DNA from: Orobanche coerulescens
Lineage: Eukaryota; Streptophyta; Magnoliopsida; Lamiales; Orobanchaceae
Direction: 5' to 3'
Length of the DNA stretch: 64,000 bases
NCBI GenBank assembly: GCA_033398695.1
Contig: JAWKAU010000225.1
Span: forward strand, 1 to 64,000
The notes under the pieces are model-generated. The model had not been told where the DNA came from. It worked only from the letters and a program-made list of their open reading frames with translations, and did no database searches. Position numbers and translations under genes: made by a program. Of the stretch, positions 1 through 10,152 are shown one piece after another; position 1 is the stretch's first letter, and each line of letters begins with the position of its first letter.

Positions 1-398
1 TGCCATTATTATTCATGACAAGTCATGTGATTCGTTCATTTCATTTCTCATTTTAATTCATCATTTCATCTCATCATTTCTAGGCCCGAGTCAAATTTTA
101 AACGATATTAATCGTTACCCATAAGGTTTCACAAGTCTATTTTAATTAATTTTAATCCATTCATTTCGGACCCAACTCTTATAATTTATTATCAGACCCA
201 ATCCCTATTTTATTGCCTAGCCCAATACCCCAACCCAAATTCCAAGCCCAACACTATCTCTTCCACTCACACATGATGTCAAGAAGTTTTATGCACATTC
301 ATCAACCACATTAGTGGAGGAGTGGACATCATGGGGTGCGCTTATGCATCATGGGGGAAGGGTTAGTTATTAATTTCTGCATAAATAACTCAATCTCT

Positions 399-1045
399 GC
401 AGATCGAAACACATATACGTTTCATATTGAATAGCAGAAGTCACACACACTAGAAATCTACATTTACAACAAAACTTTAGTCCACGAACAAATCCTATAC
501 ACTTTCCAGCAACTCGGAAGCACACAACAAACACCAGAATCTTTCACACGTTTGTTCCTCCAGATACAGAAAGGTAAGAACTTTTGAACCTTTTGTGGCT
601 TCATCTTCCTTCTGAAATCTTTTCAATAAACTGGTGCCAATAACACTCAGTCGATCAACAATTCAACCCTACATATTCATCTTCCAACAATTTCACACAA
701 ACGAACCATTCCTAGGGATAAAGGAATCATAGAAAGGAAAGAAACTCACCTGAGAATTTTTATGATCCCGACCAAACTCGACCTGTTGCCACCGACCACT
801 TACTTTCCTTCCAAAACCGCGCCGCTGCCACACAGTTTTCGGCGAGCGTGTAAGTTCGCCTCCCATCACCGTCGCCTTTTCTTTCCCCATCCAATCGGCT
901 CACCGCCGCCTTTTTCTTTCCCCATCCAGTCAGAACTCCGCCACGCCACCAGTTCTTCCGGTTAGACCTAACCACATCGCCAGTCCCTCCTTTGCAGAAG
1001 AGCATGGTCGGTCGGAGTTTTTTTCCCGATATCGGCTGCTCGCGA

Positions 1046-1081
<36 letters not shown>

Positions 1082-1089
1082 GAGAGTGT
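399..1089. other. Segment present only in LTR1 of element A
   Basis: LTR2 and LTR3 run from CAATCTCT straight into ATTCTTC, while LTR1 has about 690 extra bases between these points. The segment holds a GA microsatellite at 1049-1077 and a GC-richer stretch (about 770-970) with short open frames on both strands. I recognise no protein. No target duplication or terminal repeat is visible, and the junction shares TCT. A deletion in the LTR2/LTR3 lineage is therefore as likely as an insertion here. Confidence 0.6.
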
Positions 1090-1519
1090 CTATATTCTTC
1101 TTCTTTTCACGGGGATAGGGATTTTTTATATCCCATCAGTTGACCAAACTTCAATTTTATCCCCTATGTTTCAGTTCCTTCAGTTTGACTCCAATTAGTT
1201 TTAATATCTTCCAGATGTGGTCATTCAAGAGCTTTGGCTTTCAAATTAAATCAGACCCTTGTTGACCAAGCCATTAAAATATTGACTTTTTCAAATATCC
1301 AATTTAATTCTTTCACTTATTTTATGTTATAGACTATTATTTAAATAATACGTTATTATTTTTATTTGTAGATAATAATCAAGATTTACGGGCCTAGAAT
1401 TATCGAGTCAAGCATCTCATCACATTCAAGTTCAAGAATTGCATTGTATCCAACTGTGGGGATATATTACGCTTTTGTTTACTTTAATTGCTTTATATAT
1501 TGTCTTGTATGTGCACATG

Positions 1520-1627
1520 AAATCAGTCAGAAGCACTTAAATGTGCAAATCAGTCAGAAGCACTTAAATGTGCAAATCATTCAAAAGCACTTAAATGTGC
1601 AAATCAATCAAAAGCACTTAATTGTGC
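1520..1627 (+). repeat. 27-bp tandem repeat, four units, in LTR1
   Basis: The unit contains AAGCACTTAAATGTGC, whose GCAC and GTGC ends can pair, and is repeated at 1520, 1547, 1574 and 1601. LTR2 and LTR3 have three units. The array lies in the middle of the LTR, a little downstream of a TATATA-like stretch. Confidence 0.85.
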
Positions 1628-2058
1628 ATAAAGCCTTCAGCCTAGCCGACGGGCTTCAGAATTTATCAGTCATGTTGTTTATACTTGCTAATGTATTTAG
1701 TAATTAACTTAGACATATTGTGTACTCTCCACACTGAGCGAGTTGGAAGCTCACCCCACTATTTAACCCCTTTCAGGTTGAGGAGCTCGAGGTGGCATGC
1801 GGTTGATAGTGGGATGATCAAGCCTATGATTAGATGTTTATTTATTTAATGTTATTTCTCTCAAACTATGTTTTATGAATAAGTGTTCGATTTGTTTTAA
1901 TTTCACGTCGAAGTATATTTTTATTTAATGGTGTCTTGAAAATATTACTTGCAAATATTAAATTTGTCTTTTGAAAATATATTTCCGCTGCAAAATATTT
2001 TATTTATTCTTCTTAAAATTTGAAGAATCATATTTTAGAAAAATGGTCGCTACATAAG

Positions 2059-2070
2059 TGGTATCGGAGC
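2059..2070 (+). promoter_or_regulatory. Primer binding site, first A copy
   Basis: TGGTATCGGAGC lies four bases after the LTR end. It differs by one base from TGGTATCAGAGC, the usual complement of the 3' end of plant initiator tRNA-Met, which primes minus-strand DNA synthesis. Confidence 0.85.
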
Positions 2071-2492
2071 GGGTCTACGGTTCTGTAGACTCTTTAAAAT
2101 GGTTTTTTTTTCTAAACTGAAATTTCATTTTCGCAAGTAGTCAAATATTTTTCGCAATTATGACCATCAAACTCTGCCGCTCCACGTCGACTCCAAGGTA
2201 CATTAAGTTATTATTATTCATTATGTGATAAATGCAGTTTACCAGATCAACCATGATTCATGCATTATAGATGCATCTTTAGTCTATTTTGTACATAAGA
2301 ATTTTATGATAAAGTATTTGGGCATGAAATTGTTTTCTTATAAATTCATAAGTATATGTGTGACATGCATAAATCATCAGTGTTAGAAATCCCTGGTTCT
2401 CAACCTATAGATGCAATGTAACTCTCCATTTTATTTCTCCCTCTCGTTGGGTAAGTACTGAAGGATCGTTGCATGTGGTATGCCTTCGAATA
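2071..2492 (+). other. Untranslated leader of first A copy
   Basis: AT-rich leader between primer site and gag start. Nothing else is visible in it. The matching leader in the second A copy (from 18341) is interrupted by a Mutator-like insertion at 18493, which defines the empty site here near 2213-2230. Confidence 0.7.
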
Positions 2493-2587
2493 ATGGCAAC
2501 CCGTGGACATGGACGCCCAACTAACCGAGGTGTAGATAATCTCGGTGGTCAGAATGACAACCTTGGTGCTGGTGGTGGTGGTGACGG
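2493..2587 (+). pseudogene. gag: Gag N-terminal fragment, first A copy (split by B)
   Basis: ATG at 2493 opens the same Gly/Asn-rich start as at 19966 in the second A copy. The frame is interrupted after GACGG (2583-2587), where element B is inserted. Gag resumes at 12559. The start was chosen because it is conserved between both copies and follows the leader. Gag would form the particle shell. This copy cannot be translated through the 10-kb insertion. Confidence 0.8.
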
Positions 2588-2829
2588 TGTAATACCCAGT
2601 TGTAATTCAGTAATTATCATTCAGTAATTATCACTCAGTAATTATCATTCAGTATTTGATACTCAATAATTTCATTCATTATTGATCATTTATCACTCAG
2701 ATTCAGTCATGGTATTCATCATTCAGAGTAATTGTATCGTGTATCAATCGTCATTCATCACTAATCTGATTGGAGTTTCGTGCCGTGTTTATCATCATTG
2801 TCATTTTCGTTGCAAGCTGTGCTTGAGGG

Positions 2830-3392
2830 TAGCGCACGCTACATACTCCTTTTAGCGTACGCTAATTGGGTATAGGTAGCGCACGCTACCGCTCAGCTTT
2901 AGCGCACGCTAAGGCTACCTTGGCTGCATCCGTAAGGTCGGGTGCAGTGAGAATAATTGTAGCGCACGCTACGAGTGGTGAGTAGCGCGCTAACGGGTTG
3001 TAGTAGCGCCTGCCGTATGTGTGGAGTAGCGCGCGCTAGGGACGGATCGTGTTGAGTCCGGTGGCTACCGGATCGCACCGGATTAATTCATAGCGCACGC
3101 TATGAGTTATATTTAGCGTACGCAATCAATATTATAGCGCACGCTAATCGGTTGTTGTAGCGCACGCTATCGAGGTTAGATCAGAGGGCAGACGGTTTTC
3201 TGGACTCCAGTACTGGGTGTCGAATATTTCGCTAGCGCACGCTAATAATGGATATTAGCGTACGCTAGTAATATGGCCGTAGCGCACGCTACAAATAGGT
3301 ACGTAGCGCGCGCTACCGTGTTCGGACAGGGGGTACTGGACTACCCAAATTACACGTTAGCGCACGCTATGCACAAGGGCTAGCGCACGCTA
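2830..3392 (+). repeat. Array of about 18 TAGCGCACGCTA-type palindromes in U3 of B
   Basis: I count about 18 units at irregular spacing. Most are TAGCGCACGCTA, some are the perfect palindromes TAGCGTACGCTA or TAGCGCGCGCTA, and two or three are shortened or decayed. The flanking bases often extend the pairing to 14 bp (G..C, T..A and A..T pairs all occur). The array ends 13 bases before the TATA box. The placement suggests an enhancer or other protein-binding array; this is inference. Confidence 0.9.
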
Positions 3393-3404
3393 ACATGGAC
3401 TGAG

Positions 3405-3410
3405 TATAAA
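3405..3410 (+). promoter_or_regulatory. Probable TATA box of B 5' LTR
   Basis: TATAAA follows the last palindrome by 12 bases and is conserved in the 3' LTR at 10957-10962. Confidence 0.7.
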
Positions 3411-4802
3411 TTGGACAGTTTAGTCTGAGTTCGTCATTTTTCCATCTCATTTCATTCCTTCGGTAGTTTTGGGCGATTTCGAGCGTTTCGGAGAGGATTC
3501 TTCGAGGTGTAATCATCAATCATCATTTTCAAGCTCATCTTTCGGATTGATCATCATTTCATCATCTTCATCACATCGAATCAAAGGTATTAAACTCTTG
3601 GATCTAGAATTTCGGATTTTTGGGTTTTCCTTCCGATTTCTTCGTGTAAGCTTGGATTATCATTGGAATATGTTAGTTATGGATTATCTAACTTGGATAA
3701 ATATATTCCTACGGATTTAAACGGTTATTTTCGGAATTATTCCAAGAACCCTTGGGGTTGACTTCGGTTAATTGGGGATTTTCCGATTGATGTTGTTGTA
3801 ATCATGAGTTATGGATTCCTAATGGATTATTGATATCCTTGGAAGTGTTTTGATGGTTTGAAATACTCATCTTGGAGTTGGTTTCGATTCATTCGAACTC
3901 GGATATCGTTGTGTCGATGTTTGAGTCGTTTATGATCGTTTTTGATTTGCGTAATGATCGGATTATTGGTAATTGTGTTATTCAAGGTTGTTCGAGCGAC
4001 CGATATTTCATTTAGGACGTTGTTCGTGGACGGACACTCATCATCGGTATTGTGTAAGTTAATTCTTACTCTGTTAAAAGGATATTCAATCCTTTTGTCG
4101 TTGTTCATTCATAATCATAACTCATTCATCATTGTATTAATCGTATCAAAACTCGTCATTGTCAATTAATGACCTCAGTCATAAGGAGCAGCGGTTCCGA
4201 TCATTTCATTGAGCTATCATTCATTTCACCATCATTCAATCTTGGTGAGTCATTATTCATTTTCATTGTCACTTTTGTCATATGGTGGCATTAGGGTCAT
4301 CTTGGCGTGCGGTTGGTATGTGTAGGATTTTCATGTCGGGCACATTATAGTCGTGTGTTGGTTGGTGGCCTCACATTGGGTGTGCACACGAGTCGATTGC
4401 TCGTGAGACCGATTAGGTACAAGACCACGTGTGTTTGATCGTTGGTGGCTTGTGCACGGACACATTTCCATCCCGGGCGTAGTGTGGCGCCATTCCTTTG
4501 AGCGATCTTGATTAGTCGATTCATATAGCATGTTTGATTGCGTATGTTTTGTGAGAATAATTCATAATTTGGATATATCATGATTGTGTATTTTCAACCC
4601 TTGAGGATTGTTGTTACGTATGGCCCGTTGGGGATGTTGTTTTTAGTCATGGCAAGGCTAAGGCACGGGAGAGCACGATGACGGCGAGAGTCAGTGATAC
4701 TAGTAGGGGCCCCCGATCTGTTGATCATTTATTCGATCATTTGTGTTTCCTTTATTTATTCAGCTGAGACATTTCGTTTGAGTGTTCATTTCATTCAGTG
4801 TT

Positions 4803-4830
4803 GTGTATTTTATCGTCATATAAAATACAC
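4803..4830 (+). promoter_or_regulatory. Perfect inverted repeat near the 3' part of B LTR
   Basis: GTGTATTTTAT pairs perfectly with ATAAAATACAC across a six-base loop. The same hairpin is at 12352-12379 in the 3' LTR, and a decayed form is in the B2 LTR near 51893-51916. The position fits a polyadenylation or RNA-end structure, but that is inference. Confidence 0.6.
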
Positions 4831-5007
4831 ATGTATTCTATTTTATCCTGGGTGTGTTGTATAAAACTCCTCGTCGGAGTAATTGATGTTGTAATGTGGT
4901 TCGGTACTACATTTACCTGTGTAATTCATTCATTTTCATTCGCCTGGTGGGTCCCAGTCGGGAGTCCACGGCACTGTAATCTCCGCCTAGTTTGGGGTGT
5001 TACGAGT

Positions 5008-5019
5008 TGGTATCGGAGT
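5008..5019 (+). promoter_or_regulatory. Primer binding site of B (diverged)
   Basis: TGGTATCGGAGT begins four bases after the LTR. It matches the initiator tRNA-Met complement at ten of twelve positions. Confidence 0.7.
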
Positions 5020-5494
5020 GGTTTTGAATACTACCCTCCAAGTCATGTCTCATTTGAAATCATCGTCATCGGACTAGTATCATTGGACTTTCGCGTCACG
5101 TGTGACCTGTGCAAATGCCGAGCCAATCAGACCAAGAACTGTAAGATTTCTAATGCCATGGTATAATTTCTGGCATTAATCATTCATTCATAATTCATTA
5201 GTTAACAATCCTCATTCATCAATTTCAATTGTGATCAAGTCGATAATGTTAACTCATTAATCACTCAATTCATTTCATTACTCAGTTGTTGATCTTGAAG
5301 ATCATATCATCAGTCTTGTTAAATTGTTCAAGATAATCATTTCAGTAATTTCATCAGAAATCATGTCACATCAACTAATCATTCATGTAATCGCTGTATT
5401 TGAGCGCGTATGCTCATTTTCATCATTTCATAATATAATCATAATGTGATACTCATGCGAGATATATAATCATCATATGACTTTCCACTTCAGC

Positions 5495-6830
5495 ATGGAA
5501 GGGGCTGGCAGAGGACGTGGAGGACGAGGCCGTGGAGCGGGCCGAATCCCGAGAACTCGTGCGAATACACGTGCAAATGCCAGAATAATGCTAACTCATC
5601 GAGCGGTGATGCCGCCACTCACTCACCTGGACGCGATCATTCACTATCGGAGTCGTACAGGACACGGCTCGGTCGAGGGTGTCCGGTTGACCCACTCGCA
5701 TTTATGCGGGCATGATGGCCCAAATGACCCGGATGGCTCGGTTGATGGAGACGATGCATAACTCCGTCAATCAAAATCAGCAGGCTCCTCCGCCGCCACC
5801 TCGAGAGGCAAGAGAGGGTGTAAGCAATATCATTAGCGATATCTCTCGCGGCGACCACCTACTTTTGAGGGCTCATCGAGCCGGCGGATATTGTTCAGCG
5901 CTTGAGCATTTTGAGAAGTTATTTGCTATGGTGGATTGCCCCGAAGGGCATAAAGTTTCGATTGCGGCTTACTATCTCGGTAGAGCGCTCATTCATGGTG
6001 GTTATCGTTGAGGCCCACAGACGGAACATGTACTTGGGATCGATTCAAGACTCTCATGATGGAGAGGTACTATCCGGCCCCACTCGGGAGGCCAAGTTGT
6101 CGGAATTACTCACTCCCGACCTTTCGGCGGATGATGACGTTCTCGCCATCGCCGAAAAATTTCAGAACTTCTTCCGTTCGCCTCATCTATCATTCACTCG
6201 AGCGGACAAGATCAAGTATTTCACAAGAGGTGAAACCCGTATGAGACTTCGATTACTTAATCATAAGCGTGCCACTGCGGCGAGTTCATTGAGAAGGCTC
6301 TTACTTACGAGCTTACGGCTAAGGAAATTGCTAAGCGGCAACCTTCGTCTGCTAGCAAGAAGTCCAAGAACCGTGAATCAGTCGACGGGAGTCAGCCACT
6401 TTCAAGAAACCGCGGGCGGGCTCTACTTTTTCGAGCGACCTCCTGGCGTCTAAACCCGCGGAATCTCGGTCGCGAGCGGCCGATTCGCCATCACTGTTTC
6501 AACCGTGAAGAACAGGTCATTTCAGCACCAAGTGTCCGGCGATGCATCACGTGCCACAATCGTGGGATTGCCGGGCATAGGGCCCGTTTTGCCGTAGGGA
6601 CTCTAAACCCACTCCGGCGTCATCTCAAGCCCTGTGTCATTCAGGTGCGTAATCAGGCCACTCACTCGGGCTGCTCAAGACGACAGAGCTAAAGGCGGAT
6701 CCAAGAGCTATCGACGGAGCATCCGGTTCGGGGGCCGGCAAGCCCCGAATTTATGAGATGAAGAAGACCGATGATCCCGAGGCCCGGATGATCTCGTGTA
6801 CACTCGATATTCTATCTCAACCTGTGTGTA
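5495..6830 (+). pseudogene. gag: Gag region of element B (multiple shifts)
   Basis: ATG at 5495 starts an Arg/Gly-rich N-terminus (GRGRGGRGRG). A capsid-like stretch with TWDRFKTLMMERYY is at about 6028-6070 in another frame, and a zinc-knuckle remnant with CHNRGIAGHR is near 6550-6590. At least four frame changes are needed to read through, so no functional Gag is encoded as assembled. Gag would package the element RNA. The start is the first ATG before the basic region; the ATG at 5477 in the same frame is an alternative. Confidence 0.75.
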
Positions 6831-8590
6831 CCCTTTTTGATACCGGTGCATCTCATTCATTCATTTCCGAGTCATGTTTGAGTAGACTACGCCCTGGGTA
6901 GTGCTACTAGTTGTGAGCCTTATGTCATTGGCCTACCCGGTGGTAGACGCATTATCGGTAATCGAGATTCGTAATTGTCCGATCTGGGCCATGGTCGTGT
7001 ATGGCCGGACCTAATCGTAGTAGATTTACCGAGGGACGACGTCATCTTGGGTATTGATTGGATGGATCGTCATGATGCCATCATTAATGTCCGTAAACGA
7101 TGGTCACTATCATTTGCATTTATGGAGTTGAATGTGTGTTTCAGGAGGTAATCCCTACTGCTCGTAAAGTCATTAATTCAATGAAAGCGGAAGGTTACTC
7201 AATCGGGGATGTGTCGTTATTGGTGCTATATGGCCAAAACCGAAATCATCGATAATGTTAACGGATATTCCGGTGGTGAGGAATATGCCGATGTTTTCCG
7301 CACGAGTTACAGTTTGCCTCCACAGAGGGATGTGGAATTCACGATTGAGTTGGAGCACAGTACGTCCCCGATATCGAAGGCACCGTCCGGATGGCCCCGA
7401 CCGAAATGCAGGAATTAAAGAACCAACTTGAGGAGTTGTTTGAGAAAGGTTATATCCGACCGAGTGCGTCCCCGTGGGGAGCACCAGTTCTGTTTGTCAA
7501 GAAGAAGGATGGTTCATTCCGCTTATGTATTGATTATCGGGAGTTGAACAGGTGACGATCAAGAATAAGTATCCCTTACCCCGTATTGACGATCTCTTAG
7601 ATCAACTTCGGGAGCTTCAGTATTTTCCAAGATCGACTTAAGATCGAGATATCATCGATTGCGGATTCGAGAGTCGGATATCGCGAGGACGGCGTTTCGA
7701 ACACGCTATGGTCACTATGAGTTTGTGGTTATGCCGTTTGGATTGACTAATGCACTGCGGTATTCATGGAGTTAATGAATCGGGTCTTCATCGACTTTTT
7801 GGATCGGTTTGTTGTTGTCTTCATCGATGACATTTTGATTTATTCTCGTGGGAGGAACACGAGTTTCACCTTCATCAAGTGCTCGACGTGTTGAGACGAG
7901 AACAACTTTATGGGAAGTTTTCTAAATGTGAGTTACGGATGTCCAGTGACTTTTCTCGGACATGTAATTTCATCGACGGAGTTCGTGTCGATCCTCGAAG
8001 ACGGAGGCTATTCGAGATTGGCTACCTCCGAAGAACGTTAAGGAAATCCAAGTTTCCTCGGATTAGCGGGTTATTATCGGCGATTTGTAGAGGATTTTCT
8101 CGAATCGCTCAACCCTTAACGAACCTTTTGCGGAAGGATAAGAAATACACGTGGTCCGACGCGTGTCAACGGAGTTTTGAGGAACTCAAGAGTCGGTTAA
8201 TGTCGGCTTTGTACTTTCCTTGCCGCGAGGGACGGAAGGATTTGTGGTCTATAGTGATGCGTCGGACGGGGTCTCGGATGTGTGCTCATGCGAGCAGGAA
8301 AGTTATTGCCTATGCTTCACGGCAATTGAGGCCTTACGAGGTTAATTATCCGACCCACGACACAGAGTTAGCGGTAGTGGTGTTCGCTTTGAAGATTTGG
8401 CGTCATTATCTTTATGGCGTTACATCGAGATATTCACCGATCATAAGAGCTTAAAGTATATATTTACTCGAAGGAGTTAAATATGCGCCGAGAGGCAGTG
8501 GTTGGAATTAATCAAAGATTATGATATCGAGATCCTTTACCACCCGGGCAAGGCGAATGTTGTCGCCGACGCCTTGAGTCGTAAGTCCGT
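6830..8590 (+). pseudogene. pol: Protease, reverse transcriptase and RNase H of B (decayed)
   Basis: The aspartic protease motif FDTGASHSF lies at about 6836-6862 and the conserved GIDWMDRHDA near 7053-7085. Reverse transcriptase follows: SPWGAPVLF near 7470, and [10 protein letters not shown] at about 7819-7848 with both metal-binding Asp residues. RNase H motifs include [20 protein letters not shown] (8311 on) and [14 protein letters not shown] near 8547-8588. Frame changes occur between nearly every block. Several lie at CCTG or GATC contexts, where the two B LTRs also disagree, so some may be sequence error. Confidence 0.85.
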
Positions 8591-10122
8591 TCAGAGCAGA
8601 TGCTTGCCCGTTTAACAATTCGAAGGAGCTTCAGCGGGAATTCCTTAGACCCGAGATCGAGGTCCGCAGCTTCGAGTTCGGGCAGCTTTGGATGTTAGAG
8701 ATTTAATCGTCACACGAGGAGGAAATCCGAGAGAATCAGAGTTAGTACCCGTCATTGTAGCGCATCAGAGAGGAAGTGGCTCAGGGGAAATCCACTGGAT
8801 TTTTGGTCAACGAGGATGTAGTTTTGAGGTTTAAGTATCGGTTGTGCGTACCGGCGAATGACGAGTTGAAAAACTCGATTTTGAAGGAAGCTCATGCTAC
8901 CCCTTATTCTGCATCCGGGTCTAGTAAGATGTACAAGGACTTGAAACAAAATTACTTGGTGGAGTAATATGAGCGAGAAGTCGCGAGAATTTGTTTCGAG
9001 ATGCTTAACTCACAACAAGTTAAGATTGAACATCGGCGACAGGTGGGTATCTTTGAAACCTCTTCCTATTCCCAGTGGAAGTGGGAAGACATTTCTATGG
9101 ATTTCATCACGAGTTTGCCGACGAGTCGTCGTGGCATGAACACGATCCAGGTGATCGTGGACCGCTTAACCAAATCAGCTCATTTCCTTGAGATCAAGGA
9201 TACGTGGGGTCCCGAGAGACTTGCCCGATTGTTCATTAAAGAGATAGTCGACCGCAGTACTCTAAAAGTATCGTTTCCGATCGTGACGGACGGTTTGTGT
9301 CGCACTTTTGGAAATCGATTCATCGCGCTATGGGAACTCGGCTTAATCTCGGTACCGCTTTTCATCCTCGGTCAGACGGGCAATCAGAGAGGACCATTCA
9401 GACATTAGAGGACATGTTGAGGGCATGCGTGCTCGATTGGAAAGACGATTGGGAAGCCCAACTACCATTGATCGAGTTCACGTATAATAACAGTTGGCAT
9501 GCTTCGATCAATATGGCACCTTACGAGGCCTTGTATGGTCGTCGTTGTCGATCTCCGTTGTGTTGGGACGACTTATCGAATCATTGGGCACCGAGCCCGA
9601 TATGCTTATAGCCGCCCGTGAGAAGGTAGCTTTGATCGAGTCGTTTGTTGTATTTCGAGTCGGCCAATCATATGCGAGATAACCGTAAATCGACCATTAG
9701 AGTTCGAAATTTGGTGACCACGTGTTGGTCAAGGTATCCCAGTCGTGGTATCTTCCGTTTTGGGAAGAGAGGAAGTTAGTCCGAGATTCATTGGACGTTT
9801 GAGATTTTGGATCGAGTAGGCGAGTTAGCTTATCGATTGGCTTTACCTCGGCGTTGAGCCGAATTCATAATGTGTTTCATGTCTCCCGATTGCGGAAGTA
9901 TGTTGCCGACCCGAGTCACATACTTGATTCGGTAATCGAGATCGCCGACGATCATTCATATGAGGAGCGTCTATACGAGTTTTAGAGCGGCGAATCAAGC
10001 GGTTGAGGAATAAGACGATTCCTTTGGTTAAAATTCGGTGGTCTAGACACGGAGTCGAAGAGGCTACTTGGGAAACCGAGGATAGTATGCGGGAGAGTTA
10101 TCCCGAGTTGTTTGACCCTTAG
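8591..10122 (+). pseudogene. pol: Integrase and chromodomain of B (decayed)
   Basis: The zinc-binding region is around 8880-8990. The catalytic core has MDFITSLPTSRRG near 9097 and [19 protein letters not shown] near 9374-9430. The C-terminal chromodomain (ATWETEDSM-like) ends at the TAG at 10120-10122. Integrase would join element DNA to the chromosome, and chromodomains of this group are thought to steer insertion to heterochromatin. Several shifts break the frame. The intact-looking C-terminus of relative B2 (54303-54557) supports the chromodomain call. Confidence 0.82.
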
Positions 10123-10152
10123 TTTCGGGACGAAACTCTTTTAAGGGGTGTA
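10121..10152 (+). promoter_or_regulatory. Post-stop hairpin and polypurine tract of B
   Basis: AGTTTCG and CGAAACT pair across the loop GGA, starting inside the pol stop codon. The polypurine tract AAGGGG follows, then TGTA and the 3' LTR at 10153. The tract would prime plus-strand DNA. Comparable hairpins occur at this point in A, C, D, E and B2. Confidence 0.75.

Larger units (their letters stand above)
1..2054 (+). mobile_element. LTR1 of tandem chromovirus A, left end cut by window
   Basis: This LTR aligns with 16998-18324 and 32922-34250 and ends in GGTCGCTACA directly before a primer site, so its right border is firm. About 122 bases of its left end should lie upstream of the window. 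It differs from the other two A LTRs by a 690-base segment (399-1089), by four rather than three copies of a 27-bp repeat, and by scattered substitutions in its left two thirds. The LTR would act as promoter and polyadenylation region for the first A copy. No coding sequence is supported. Confidence 0.9.
2588..5004 (+). mobile_element. 5' LTR of element B
   Basis: Length 2,417 bp. From left to right it has an AT-rich start with spaced CAGTAATTATC-like repeats, an array of TAGCGCACGCTA palindromes (2830-3392), a TATA box (3405-3410), a long transcribed region with direct repeats, a perfect 11-bp stem hairpin at 4803-4830, and a terminus homologous to 12486-12553. The last base is G where the 3' LTR has A. 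The 3' LTR is similar in length (2,401 bp). Confidence 0.92.

Noticed and set aside
762..965. Short Pro/Ser/Arg-rich frame in the LTR1-only segment as a host gene
   Set aside because: Only 67 codons, low complexity, no recognised motif, and an overlapping frame on the other strand is equally good.
2830..3392. Regularly repeated palindromes resembling a CRISPR array
   Set aside because: Spacing is irregular, the units are only 12-14 bp, no cas genes exist and the context is a plant LTR.
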